A program made the translations under genes and the position numbers. From positions 61,839 through 125,838 of the forward strand of contig CAKOPN010000006.1 in the NCBI GenBank assembly GCA_934100165.1: DNA of 64,000 bases. Reading direction: 5' to 3'. Origin of the DNA: an uncultured Bacilli bacterium (GTDB taxonomy: Bacteria > Bacillota_I > Bacilli_A > RF39 > UBA660). Below, piece after piece: positions 42,939 through 51,559 of this stretch (position 1 is its first letter; every line of letters begins with the position of its first letter). The notes under the pieces were generated by a model. That model made no database searches, had not been told where the DNA came from, and saw only the letters and a program-made list of their open reading frames with translations.

Positions 42939-43241
42939 TTATACATATTTCGTTACACAATGACCATCACCACCACCTGCATTTATGTGATTAGATAAAA
43001 CAATTACATCAGAACTATTCCCAAAAGCATTTAAAATTCTATTTACTCTTTCATTTCTATCTAAAGTTTCATCTGTATCTCTTGTAATATAAACTGGTAC
43101 TCCTAGTTGTTTTAATCTATCATAAATGTAGTTAGCAACTTCTAAATTAAAATTTTTTTCGTAAATATTACCATTAACAGCACCTGAATCAACGCCTCCA
43201 TGGCCAGCATCAACCACTACTTTTTTGATATTGTCATTCAT
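42939..43241 (-). pseudogene. 5' part of the interrupted N-acetylmuramoyl-L-alanine amidase
   Basis: Host codons run from 43241 to 42975 (89 codons); the frame then runs into the element for 11 codons and stops at 42939. The host part shows the Amidase_3 metal site: DAGHGG (His), EKNFNLE (Glu) and SNHINAGGG (His). The catalytic Glu and five LysM repeats are at 29068-30213. GAGGTG precedes the ATG. No signal peptide is seen at the start, so export of the intact enzyme would be by an unusual route or the protein acts in the cytoplasm. Confidence 0.92.
42954..42974. repeat. attR: right junction of the serine-recombinase element
   Basis: Arm TACACAATG-A-CCATCACCA (42954-42972) followed by the crossover dinucleotide CC (42973-42974). 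The core TCACCACC (42967-42974) equals that of attL. The host amidase sequence starts at 42975. Confidence 0.85.
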
Positions 43242-43345
43242 AGTTTCACCTCACAATAAAATATGCAAATAATATGATTGTGTGAAAGTGCAACTATGAA
43301 TTTTTAATATCTTTTGTTGCTGAAAGCTTTTTGATTCTCTGATAA

Positions 43346-44455
43346 TTACTTTTTTATCAAAATAACAGGAACATAAACCTCATCATCCGAGTATCCAGCA
43401 TGCTGTGAATACAATACATCATCGCCTTCTGTTATTATACATTTTTGTGAATCGTTTGCTATAGCTATAAAGTCTCCGAGCGCATCATAAAATAGCTCGT
43501 TTACTTTTCCATCTCCAAATAACTTGCTATCAATAATATCTTGTCTATCATATAAATCAAACCATTTTCCAAATAGTTCATTAAACTTTATAGGAAACTC
43601 ATTTAAGCATTCTTTTTTTACTTTAAAAGAAACTGCTCTTTGCTCTAGTGATGTTGTTCTTTCCAACATATTTATTATTTCAGAATATTCTTCTAAAAAA
43701 ATATGTTCAACTTTCATATGCCCATGGTCCGCTACAATTATTACTAAAGTATTCCTTAATTTTTTACACAAAGCTTCTACTTTATTATTTCTTTCCAATA
43801 TCAAATTTCTGGATTCTTCACTATTTGGTCCAAAACCGTGCATAGTGTGATCTGGTTCAGTGTCATAAGCATATATGAATTTTTTCTCTTTCTTTTTAGT
43901 TTCTGTCAAAATAATGTTTAACATATCATCTAAATCTTTATATACAACTGCATTACCTGTAGGAAAAGGAAATAACTCCATTGCAGAAAACTTTCCACAT
44001 TCATTTATCTCATCTGCAATTGTCTTTGAAACAAGCTTATATTTAGCATCTAAAAAGTCATTACAAACTTCTTTCTTACCTTTTTCACTGTTCATAAACA
44101 AAGTAATAGTTTTATCTATTGGCTTTATATACATATTCCAGCCAAGCCAACCATGCTCAATAGGATTTAATCCTGTTCTAATAGATGTTGTTGCCGCGGT
44201 AGTAGTTGCGGGAAATACTGTAGTTATGTCTTTGTAATCATTTTTAATAAAAAATGCATCTTCAGGTAAACTTCTTTTCAAAATATTAGAGCCCATTCCA
44301 TCAAATAACATTAAAATAACATTATTTGGGTTATCTTTTTCTAATATCTTATCTATATAAGTAAGAGTATTATGTTCATAATCAAGACCGAAATATTTTC
44401 TTATAGAACATGCTAAATTTGTTAAGCATTCATTGTAATTATTTTTGACTTTCAC
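43346..44455 (-). CDS. Alkaline-phosphatase-superfamily phosphodiesterase/nucleotide pyrophosphatase-like protein
   Basis: The ~369-residue product has metal-site motifs LMLFDGMGS (Asp), FPATTTAATTS (nucleophile Thr), YDTEPDHTMHGFG (Asp and His), VADHGH (Asp-His) and a late YSQHAGYSD (His), the layout of type I phosphodiesterase/nucleotide pyrophosphatases. It has no signal peptide, so it acts inside the cell. I place the start at the GTG of 44455, 8 bases after AAGGAG. The substrate is not predictable. Confidence 0.85.
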   Translation of the reverse strand: MKVKNNYNECLTNLACSIRKYFGLDYEHNTLTYIDKILEKDNPNNVILMLFDGMGSNILKRSLPEDAFFIKNDYKDITTVFPATTTAATTSIRTGLNPIEHGWLGWNMYIKPIDKTITLFMNSEKGKKEVCNDFLDAKYKLVSKTIADEINECGKFSAMELFPFPTGNAVVYKDLDDMLNIILTETKKKEKKFIYAYDTEPDHTMHGFGPNSEESRNLILERNNKVEALCKKLRNTLVIIVADHGHMKVEHIFLEEYSEIINMLERTTSLEQRAVSFKVKKECLNEFPIKFNELFGKWFDLYDRQDIIDSKLFGDGKVNELFYDALGDFIAIANDSQKCIITEGDDVLYSQHAGYSDDEVYVPVILIKK

Positions 44456-44533
44456 GCATACCACTCCTTTTTGCTTTTATTATAACAATAAATTTAATCA
44501 AATCATATATTATTCTTAGTGACTATTTCTTTT

Positions 44534-45502
44534 TTATAAAATTCTTACTTCTTTTATTTTATCTAATGTTTTTTTATCCCAACTAGAAGCTTGTACTTCT
44601 GCAATATGTTTTTTCCCTAGCAAAAACATTAACAATCTTGATTGACCAATTCCGCCGCCAATAGTATATGGTAATTCACCTTTTTCTATTTTTTGATGAT
44701 ATGGAAGATGCATTCTATCTAAACAACCAGATTTTTCAAGCTGTGACATAAGTGACTTTCTATCAACCCTTATTCCCATAGAAGACAATTCTACAGCCTT
44801 GTCAATTACCTTGTCGTAAACTATCAAATCACCATCCAAGGACCAATCATCATAATCTGGGCTCCTTAAATCATGCTGTATGCCTGATTTCAACATGTCT
44901 CCTATTCCTATTATGAATACACACTTTTTTTCTTTCACTATTATTTCTTCTCTTTCTTTTGGTGTCTTACTTGGATACATATCTTCTAGTTCTTGACTAG
45001 TGATAAAAAATAATGATTTTGGTAAATCAACCATTTTCAACTTGCATTTTTTCTCAACAAATATGGCAGTTTGCCTTAATGATTTATAAATACTTTTTAC
45101 AGTCTCTTTTAAATAATCTATCGTTCTATCTTCTTTGCCAATAACCTTTTCCCAATCCCATTGTTCAATAAATAATGAATGAATATCATCTACTTTCTCA
45201 TCTTTTCTAATTGCTTTCATATCCGTATATAGTCCTGTATACATAGGGAAATCATACCTTCCTAATGCATCTCTCTTCCACTTTGCTAGAGAATGGACTA
45301 TTTCGAATTTTTCACTTTCTTTTTTGAAACTTACTCCTTTTTCAACTCCGGTCAATGCATCTTGCAATCCCGAATCAGATTTAACAAATAACGGACTTTG
45401 AACCTTTACTAAAGACAGTCTTGATTCAAGCTGTCCTTCAAAAAATTTCTTTACTTTATCAATTATTTTTACGGTTTCTAAATAGCTTAATTCTTTTTTC
45501 AT
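44534..45502 (-). CDS. asnA: Aspartate-ammonia ligase (asparagine synthetase A)
   Basis: It makes asparagine from aspartate, ammonia and ATP. The 322-residue product resembles the class II tRNA-synthetase fold, with LSLVKVQSPLFVKSDSGLQD near 30-50, LHSLFIEQWDWEK-like region, HDLRSPDYDDW and the C-terminal GGGIGQSRLLMFLLG. The family is normally ~330 residues. An Asn-specific T-box lies upstream, so it is induced when tRNA-Asn is uncharged. Confidence 0.96.
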   Translation of the reverse strand: MKKELSYLETVKIIDKVKKFFEGQLESRLSLVKVQSPLFVKSDSGLQDALTGVEKGVSFKKESEKFEIVHSLAKWKRDALGRYDFPMYTGLYTDMKAIRKDEKVDDIHSLFIEQWDWEKVIGKEDRTIDYLKETVKSIYKSLRQTAIFVEKKCKLKMVDLPKSLFFITSQELEDMYPSKTPKEREEIIVKEKKCVFIIGIGDMLKSGIQHDLRSPDYDDWSLDGDLIVYDKVIDKAVELSSMGIRVDRKSLMSQLEKSGCLDRMHLPYHQKIEKGELPYTIGGGIGQSRLLMFLLGKKHIAEVQASSWDKKTLDKIKEVRIL

Positions 45503-45619
45503 ATTATACCTTCTTTCTTAATTTATCTTTATAAATAAACCAAAATAGATTGTAGGTACTATCCATTTTATTTATCATACATAAAATAGATTTAAAAAGA
45601 CTTTCTTAAAACCATCTAT

Positions 45620-45682
45620 TTATGTATATTTTAATTTTGATTTCAATTTTAGTTTTATATTATTGTCATTTTCATTAGACAT
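45620..45682 (-). CDS. Possible 20-codon leader peptide between the T-box and asnA
   Basis: ATG at 45682 preceded by AAGGAAGTG, product MSNENDNNIKLKL followed by a Lys-rich end. Four of the first eight residues are Asn, which fits a second asparagine-sensing step, but it may be chance. A 3' inverted repeat (ATAGAT/ATCTAT type) follows in the 120 bases before asnA. Confidence 0.3.
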   Translation of the reverse strand: MSNENDNNIKLKLKSKLKYT

Positions 45683-45701
45683 ATCTATCACTTCCTTAAT
45701 A

Positions 45702-45990
45702 ACAAATAAAAATACCCGTATCATCCTACAATAAGGACGAATACGGGTATCCGTGGTGCAACCTTAATTTATTACATTAAAACTATAAATAGTTTTATAA
45801 CATAGTAATCTTTTTTCAGTTCTAACAAACCTAGCAATATGATAACGGATTGCCAACCGGACTAGTCTACTAAGTTTTACCTTTCGGTAGTCTGCTCCAG
45901 AGTGTTTGTTCGTCAAACATTATTATTAGTTCACACTATACCTAACTCACTTGAATAATAGTTTTGATTACTTTTCTCTTTCATCGCACC
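45702..45990 (-). promoter_or_regulatory. T-box leader, asparagine-specific
   Basis: The minus strand has the stem I region with AGTA and a GGTATAGTGTGAAC apical loop, the specifier region GAACAAACACTCTGGAG (AAC = Asn), the T-box sequence AAGGTTGCACCACGG (45751-45765) and a terminator (45712-45750, ATACCCGTAT/ATACGGGTAT) followed by T's. Uncharged tRNA-Asn should favour the antiterminator. Confidence 0.93.
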
Positions 45991-45993
45991 TTA

Positions 45994-46022
45994 GATATAT
46001 CATAAATTATTTAATATGTCAA
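45994..46022 (-). promoter_or_regulatory. Promoter of the asnA T-box transcript
   Basis: TTGACA (46017-46022) and TATATC (45994-45999) with a 17-base spacer. Confidence 0.7.
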
Positions 46023-46093
46023 ATTTTTCAATTTTATTACCTTTGAAAATCACATATTGTTTTTTTTAGAATACTTTACTATGAAGGAGTTTT

Positions 46094-46906
46094 ATGATGT
46101 TAGATTTTTTTACTAATTTAAATCCAGTATTACAAGCATTTATTGCCACTCTTTTTACATGGAGTGTCACTATACTTGGAGCACTTTTAGTATTTTTCTT
46201 TAAGAAAGTAAATAAAACAGTTATGGATGGAATGCTTGGTTTCTCAGCAGGTGTTATGATTGCAGCAGCATTTTGGTCTTTATTATCTCCAGCATTAGAA
46301 ATGGCAGAAAACTTGGAAATGATTCCTTGTTTGGTTGTATCTGTTGGCTTTCTTTTAGGTGGTGGCCTTTTATTTGCCGGAGATAAAATTTTTGATTTTT
46401 TTGATAGAAAATATGCTAAAAGATCAAAAGATGAAAGCATAAGTAGAAAAAGAGTTTTAATGCTTGTCTTTTCAATAACTCTCCATAATATACCTGAAGG
46501 ACTTGCAGTAGGCGTTGCTTTTGGTTCTGTTTTCTATGGGTTAGAAGGTGCTACCTTAATGGCTGCTATTATCTTAGCATTAGGAATTGGCATTCAAAAT
46601 TTCCCAGAAGGAACTGCCGTTAGTGTTCCTCTTAGAAGAGAAGGATTCTCTCGTGGCAAAGCTTTCTTTTATGGTCAATTAAGTGGCATAGTTGAACCAA
46701 TTTCTGGAGTTATTGGTGCACTACTTGTCTTAAAAGTAAGATACATACTACCATTTCTTTTAGCATTCGCTGGTGGTGCAATGATATATGTTGTTGTTCA
46801 AGAATTGATTCCTGCCAGTCAATCAAACGAAAAAAAAGAGTTTATGGCTCTTTCTACGTTAATTGGATTTGTTCTTATGATGGTACTTGATGTTGCTCTT
46901 GGCTAA
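46094..46906 (+). CDS. ZIP-family divalent metal transporter (zinc uptake)
   Basis: The 270-residue product has eight hydrophobic segments and the ZIP metal-site motifs LHNIPEGLAVGVAFG (about 136-150) and GIQNFPEGTAVSVPL (about 173-187), like ZupT/GufA. AAGGAG precedes two adjacent ATG codons (46094 and 46097); either could be used. It is divergent from asnA and converges with the DUF1287 gene, overlapping it by 32 bp at the 3' ends. No zinc-regulator site was seen. Confidence 0.9.
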   Translation: MMLDFFTNLNPVLQAFIATLFTWSVTILGALLVFFFKKVNKTVMDGMLGFSAGVMIAAAFWSLLSPALEMAENLEMIPCLVVSVGFLLGGGLLFAGDKIFDFFDRKYAKRSKDESISRKRVLMLVFSITLHNIPEGLAVGVAFGSVFYGLEGATLMAAIILALGIGIQNFPEGTAVSVPLRREGFSRGKAFFYGQLSGIVEPISGVIGALLVLKVRYILPFLLAFAGGAMIYVVVQELIPASQSNEKKEFMALSTLIGFVLMMVLDVALG

Positions 46907-47582
46907 GTTCTAAGTACCTTTGATAATCAAATCTATAATGTCCTGTAATGGGACTTTTTTTATTCCAACTTAATAGTGCATCTTCTTCTCTTAAAGGCTG
47001 TCCTGCATTGTGAATCAAATAAGGAATACCATCTTTATTTCTCTTATCCGAAATAATACCTATGTGCGTTGTTCCAAAAATTACTATATCTCCTGGCATC
47101 CACTGCTCTATATCAGTTGGATCTGTAGTTAAATTTATGGCATATCTTTCAAAAAATACTTTTAGATTTTTAACTCTTCTAAAATCAATATTTGTATCTC
47201 TTTTACCATTTACTCTTGGATATAGTTCTATATTGTTTTTGATATCTTCGTCAACTAAATCTTTTAGTATAATTCCAGCGTTTTTAAAAGCTCTCCATAC
47301 AGTATCTGTACATACACCTTCATTATCAGGTGGATATCCTCCACTATAGTACACACTTTTATATTTAGGATGATTTTTAGCATCCATTCTTGCACCATTT
47401 AATATATCTGTATAATCATCTATTCCATTATTGTTAGTATCATTTTGACTTTTTATAACCTCTATTCCAAAATCTTTTGCAGAGTATGACTTCTTATATT
47501 TTGGATATAAATAGTATTTAGTTGCAACATACAATATGACTACAAATATACTTATTATTATAATTAAAATTTTTCTTTTCAT
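46875..47582 (-). CDS. DUF1287 membrane-anchored protein
   Basis: The 235-residue product has an N-terminal membrane anchor (about 4-24) and a DUF1287 domain with GVCTDTVWRAFKNAG (Cys), VFFERYAINLTT, PGDIVIFGTTHIGII (His) and YLIHNAGQ, suggesting an NlpC/P60-like Cys-His fold. Function unknown; a wall or surface enzyme is likely. It follows the deacetylase by 1 bp in the operon and its 3' end overlaps the opposite ZIP gene by 32 bp. Confidence 0.85.
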   Translation of the reverse strand: MKRKILIIIISIFVVILYVATKYYLYPKYKKSYSAKDFGIEVIKSQNDTNNNGIDDYTDILNGARMDAKNHPKYKSVYYSGGYPPDNEGVCTDTVWRAFKNAGIILKDLVDEDIKNNIELYPRVNGKRDTNIDFRRVKNLKVFFERYAINLTTDPTDIEQWMPGDIVIFGTTHIGIISDKRNKDGIPYLIHNAGQPLREEDALLSWNKKSPITGHYRFDYQRYLELSQEQHQVPS

Positions 47583-47583
47583 A

Positions 47584-48522
47584 TTACTTATTTATCATAT
47601 TGCTATCATAAAATAACGGTAGCAATACATATCCCTTGCTTTGTAGATATTCTATCATATCAGGAAGTATTGATAAAGTAATTTTGCTATAATCATGAAG
47701 TAATACAACTTCTATGTTTTGATCTATTGTAGATGTAAATATACTCCAAGCTTGTTCTTTTGTTTTTAAATTTCCACCATCACCATCTTGTGCCGACCAG
47801 TCTACCCAACCATAGTTCATTTTTCTTAACTCTGTAATAATCGGTTGTTTTAAACCTTTTGCAGTGGAACTTCCACCTGGAAATCTAACTATATTTGTTA
47901 AATATCCACCCGTTTGTTCTTTAACTTGATTCTCCTGATTCTTTACAGCAGTAATAAAATTATCAGTGCTTTTGTATAAGCTTCCTCTTATTGCATGAGT
48001 AAATGTATGATTAGCAATAGTATGGCCATATTTCAAATATTCTTTGTATACTAAGTAACAATTTTCACTTTTTTTATCATAACAATATTCACCGTTAATT
48101 GTTGTTGTAAAAAATGTAGCTTTGGCATTATACTTTTCTAATACTTTTAGAACTTCATATGTATTATAGTAAGGACCATCATCAAATGTTAGGTATGCTA
48201 TTTTTTTATCCGACTTTTTACTAATTATTGCATCTTCTAAAGTTTTAATACTGGAATAGTAATCTTTTTTTACTTCTTTAATAGCATTATCTAAATTTTC
48301 TAAGTCTTTTATTTTTTCTTCTTCTTGTTGCACTTCTGCATTCAAAGTTTCCAATTCTTTGACTTTATCATTATAATTTTTTTCTTGTGTTCCAGATTCA
48401 CTGTTTAATTTTTCTTTTTCTTTATACACAATATAATTCATTACAATTGTTACTGATAATAAAATAATTACAAATATAAACACTATAGTAAATCCTGAAT
48501 TTCTTTTAACATTTTTTTCCAT
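47584..48522 (-). CDS. Membrane-anchored polysaccharide deacetylase
   Basis: The 312-residue product has a membrane anchor (about 10-32), a coiled-coil linker (~35-85) and a NodB-type deacetylase domain: YLTFDDGPYYN (Asp-Asp), IANHTFTH (two His), RFPGGSST and VVLLHDYSK. It probably removes acetyl groups from peptidoglycan or another wall glycan, which often gives lysozyme resistance. Its start lies 40 bp inside the upstream small gene, so expression is coupled. Confidence 0.9.
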   Translation of the reverse strand: MEKNVKRNSGFTIVFIFVIILLSVTIVMNYIVYKEKEKLNSESGTQEKNYNDKVKELETLNAEVQQEEEKIKDLENLDNAIKEVKKDYYSSIKTLEDAIISKKSDKKIAYLTFDDGPYYNTYEVLKVLEKYNAKATFFTTTINGEYCYDKKSENCYLVYKEYLKYGHTIANHTFTHAIRGSLYKSTDNFITAVKNQENQVKEQTGGYLTNIVRFPGGSSTAKGLKQPIITELRKMNYGWVDWSAQDGDGGNLKTKEQAWSIFTSTIDQNIEVVLLHDYSKITLSILPDMIEYLQSKGYVLLPLFYDSNMINK

Positions 48523-48755
48523 TTTTCATACTCCTCAATTTTTTCTTTACTACTGTCTTTTATTTCTTCATATTTATTTTTATATTCTTGAATTTTGTTT
48601 TTTTGTGCTTCAATATTATTATTTATTTCTTCTACTTCTTTAACCTTATTTTCATTTTTATCTTTGTTTTGTAAATAATCATTGCAGTTATAAAGCAAGA
48701 ATCCTCCGGAAGCAACAGTTAATAAACTCACGAATACAAACAGAACTTTCTTCAT
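48483..48755 (-). CDS. Small membrane-anchored coiled-coil protein
   Basis: The ~90-residue product starts MKKVLFVFVSLLTVASG, one membrane segment, then a highly charged Glu/Lys/Asn coiled coil to the end. The start at 48755 follows TAGGTGAT. It overlaps the deacetylase gene by 40 bp. The deacetylase has a similar anchor and coiled coil, so the two may pair in the membrane. Unknown function. Confidence 0.6.
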   Translation of the reverse strand: MKKVLFVFVSLLTVASGGFLLYNCNDYLQNKDKNENKVKEVEEINNNIEAQKNKIQEYKNKYEEIKDSSKEKIEEYEKWKKMLKEIQDLL

Positions 48756-49017
48756 ATTATCACCTATAATAATTTTAGTATAAACCATCTTGATAGTCAA
48801 CTTGTTGAAGTAAAGTAACATAATAAAATTATTTACTCTACATTTTAAAACTTTTTATTGATTACATTCCTTTTTATTTGGCAAAATAAAGCATTTTGTA
48901 AATTACTTTTTTAAAATTCATTCATAGTTTTATTCTTATTTCTAAATTTGAAGGCTTTATGTTCAACATTGTACATGATATAATTATGGTGATATATCAT
49001 GCTAACGAAAGAGAGAA

Positions 49018-50112
49018 ATGATTAAAATGAAAAAGACAGAAGCCAAAAAAAATATTGCAATTTTTGTTGATAATTTTAAAGTAGGTGGAATTCAAAAATC
49101 TTTGATAAATTTGCTAAATAATAATGATTATGATAAATGGAATATTGATGTTTATGTAGCAGATTGTAACGACAACTTTTTTAATATAAATAAAAATGCT
49201 AACATAATAAAATTTAACAAAGTTTCTCCAGCCTTGAAATTTGTTCCATTCAATATTGTATATAAAATATATCACCCAAACATTTTAAATAAGGAATATG
49301 ATTTAGCAATTGATTTTGATAGCTATCAAATGCATACCGCTATAGGGGCACTTAAATGTAATAGTAAAAGAAAGGCAATTTGGATTCATAATGATATACC
49401 AATAAAATTAAGAGAAGAATATAAATATAGAATTCTATATTTCTTTTTTAAGAGAAAGTATGATTACTTTGATACATATTGTGCAGTTTCTCAAGGAGCA
49501 CTAGATTCATTTAAAAGAATTAACAAAGAAAAAAATGCTAATAAAGAATATCTAGTTATACCAAATTATATTGATACAAAAGAAATCGCTGATAAACTTA
49601 AGGAGAACTGTGATATAAAAGTTGAAAAAGAAAAAGTAAATATTGTAACTGTTGGAAGATTATGTCATCAAAAAGGTATTGATATTATGCTTGACAATAT
49701 AAAACAACTTAGCTTAGAAAGAAAAGATTTTCATTTATATATTATTGGGGATGGAGACGAAAAAGAAAAACTTATTGAAAGAGCAAAAAAATTAGACTTA
49801 GAAAATTATGTTACTTTCTTAGGTAATCAAAAAAATCCTTTTAAGTATTTGAAAGAAATGGACTTATTTTATCTTTCTAGTAGATACGAAGGTCAGGGAA
49901 TGGTTATATTGGAAGCCAAAAGCGTTGGACTTGATGTATTGATACCTAAACATTTAGAAAAATATTGTCCACCAATTAAGGGTGTAGATGATATATTACT
50001 ATATTTAAAAAATTACGAAAAGAATAATAAAAACAAAAAGTTTGATGATTTAAAAGATTATAATAATAGTATTAGAGAAAAGTTAGATAATTTATTTGAT
50101 GGCGTTAAATAA
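49018..50112 (+). CDS. Glycosyltransferase, family 4-like
   Basis: The 364-residue product has the GT-B fold: N-terminal FVDNFKVGGIQKSLINLL (about 15-32), then VGRLCHQKGID (about 216-226), a GDGDEKEKL-type donor loop, NPFKYLKEMDLFYLSSRYEGQGMVILEA-type acceptor/donor motif with the EGxGMVxxEA Glu pair. It would add a sugar to a wall or surface glycan; the sugar is unknown. A TATAAT at 48979-48984 lies 30 bases upstream of GAGAGA. It is followed by a FemAB-type gene. Confidence 0.88.
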   Translation: MIKMKKTEAKKNIAIFVDNFKVGGIQKSLINLLNNNDYDKWNIDVYVADCNDNFFNINKNANIIKFNKVSPALKFVPFNIVYKIYHPNILNKEYDLAIDFDSYQMHTAIGALKCNSKRKAIWIHNDIPIKLREEYKYRILYFFFKRKYDYFDTYCAVSQGALDSFKRINKEKNANKEYLVIPNYIDTKEIADKLKENCDIKVEKEKVNIVTVGRLCHQKGIDIMLDNIKQLSLERKDFHLYIIGDGDEKEKLIERAKKLDLENYVTFLGNQKNPFKYLKEMDLFYLSSRYEGQGMVILEAKSVGLDVLIPKHLEKYCPPIKGVDDILLYLKNYEKNNKNKKFDDLKDYNNSIREKLDNLFDGVK

Positions 50113-50224
50113 AGAAAAATTCAAACCATTAGTCTCAGCTTTACTTTGCTACATCAGTAAAGCTCTATAGTTTGACAATTACTTGGGAAAATATTATACT
50201 TTTGTTGTTAAAGGTAATGATAAT

Positions 50225-51523
50225 ATGAAATTTATTGAAAATGTTGAAAAGAATAGATATGAAAAATTTGTAAAGAATCATAAAAAATCACATTTCTTAC
50301 AAAGTTATGCTTGGGGTGAATTTGCTAAAAAAAGTAAAAATTTAACTCCATATTATGTTGGAATGGAAGATAAGAAGAAAAATTTAGTAGCAACTGCCCT
50401 TTTACTTGAAAAGAAATTACCGCTAGGATATTCTTATTTTTATTCTCCACGTGGATTTGTAATTGATTTTTTTGATAAAGAATTAGTAACTGAATTTGTA
50501 GAATATGTTAAATCGTTTGTAAAAAAGAAAAAAGGTATTTTCTTAAAAATAGACCCAGATGTCATAATTAACGAAGAAAATTGTTTAGGGGAAGAAGTTG
50601 AGCTTAATTATAATCCCAAAGATGTTTTTTCTATATTAAAAGGATGTGGATTTAAGCATCTTGGCTTTACTAAAAATTTTGAAACTATGCAACCTAGATA
50701 CACTTTTAGAATAGATATGAATAGACCATTTGAGGAAATAGAAAAGAACTTTTCAAAAACAACAAAACAAAGGATTAGCAAAGCTGAATCTTTAAATACA
50801 AAAGTACGACTTGGTACAATTGATGATGTTTTAGAGTTTAGTCACCTTATGGATTTAACAGAAAATAGAAAAGACTTTGTTTCTCATAACTATGAATATT
50901 ATAAGTCTTTGTATGAAATATATAATCAAGATAATAAAATGGATTTATTTATTGGATCTATTAACGTAAAAGATGTTGTCAATACATATGAAAAAGAAAA
51001 AGAAGAGATTTTAAAAGCTCTTGAAGAGTTCAATACTGATTCACTAAGTAAGAGTGCTAAAACAAAGAAAAATGAGTTAGAAAAAAGATTAAATAAACTA
51101 AATCAATATATTGGAGAATATAATGATGCCTTAAACAAATATCAAGAAGAAATAATATTAAATGGTCATGTAATTATGGAGTATGGAGATAAAGCTTGGG
51201 TGTTATATGCAGGAAATCACAACATATTAACTGATAGCTATGCAAATTACAAAACTTACTATGAACATATTAAATATTGTTATGAACATGGCATTAAAAT
51301 GTATGATCAATTTGGGACCATTGGTGATTTATCTAAAGATAACCCTAGACTTGGCTTACATGAGTTTAAGAAAAAGTTTGGTGGAGATTATGTTGAATTT
51401 ACTGGTGAATTTGATTTAGTCACTAATAAACTTATGTACTTTGTGTTTACTAAACTAGTTCCTATATATAGAAGCATTATTAAAAAACGTGCAAAAAAAG
51501 AAAAAAAGAAAATTACAGAATAA
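50225..51523 (+). CDS. FemAB/MurM-type peptidoglycan aminoacyltransferase (copy 1)
   Basis: The ~432-residue product has two GNAT-like domains (HFLQSYAWGEFAKKSKN near 22-38, FYSPRGFVIDFF near 75-86, FGGDYVEFTGEFDL near the end) and a coiled-coil arm (~250-310), as in FemA/FemX enzymes that add amino acids from tRNA to the lipid II stem peptide. The start at 50225 follows AAAGGTAATGATA. It converges on its paralogue at 51541-52806. The amino acid added cannot be read from sequence. Confidence 0.88.
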   Translation: MKFIENVEKNRYEKFVKNHKKSHFLQSYAWGEFAKKSKNLTPYYVGMEDKKKNLVATALLLEKKLPLGYSYFYSPRGFVIDFFDKELVTEFVEYVKSFVKKKKGIFLKIDPDVIINEENCLGEEVELNYNPKDVFSILKGCGFKHLGFTKNFETMQPRYTFRIDMNRPFEEIEKNFSKTTKQRISKAESLNTKVRLGTIDDVLEFSHLMDLTENRKDFVSHNYEYYKSLYEIYNQDNKMDLFIGSINVKDVVNTYEKEKEEILKALEEFNTDSLSKSAKTKKNELEKRLNKLNQYIGEYNDALNKYQEEIILNGHVIMEYGDKAWVLYAGNHNILTDSYANYKTYYEHIKYCYEHGIKMYDQFGTIGDLSKDNPRLGLHEFKKKFGGDYVEFTGEFDLVTNKLMYFVFTKLVPIYRSIIKKRAKKEKKKITE

Positions 51524-51527
51524 ATAA

Positions 51528-51559
51528 AAAATCAAGGAAATTATTTCTTCCTTGATTTT
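51528..51559. terminator. Bidirectional terminator between convergent FemAB genes
   Basis: AAAATCAAGGAA pairs with TTCCTTGATTTT around an 8-base loop; T-rich ends occur on both strands. The minus gene's stop codon lies in the loop. Confidence 0.85.

Larger units (their letters stand above)
30213..42973. mobile_element. Integrative element of ~12.76 kb (large serine recombinase, TnpV) carrying defence-like cargo, inserted in an amidase gene
   Basis: The element splits one amidase reading frame cleanly, has matching 8-bp cores and inverted 19-bp arms at the ends, and encodes a large serine recombinase and a TnpV-family protein, as in Tn4451/TnpX-type elements. Cargo: DUF3800-like protein, methyltransferase/ASCH remnant, OLD/PARIS-like protein, Mrr-STAND protein, helix-turn-helix protein, membrane protein, Fic and two HEPN-like genes. 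AT content looks even higher than in the flanks. No relaxase or coupling protein is present, so movement between cells would need help. Confidence 0.93.
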
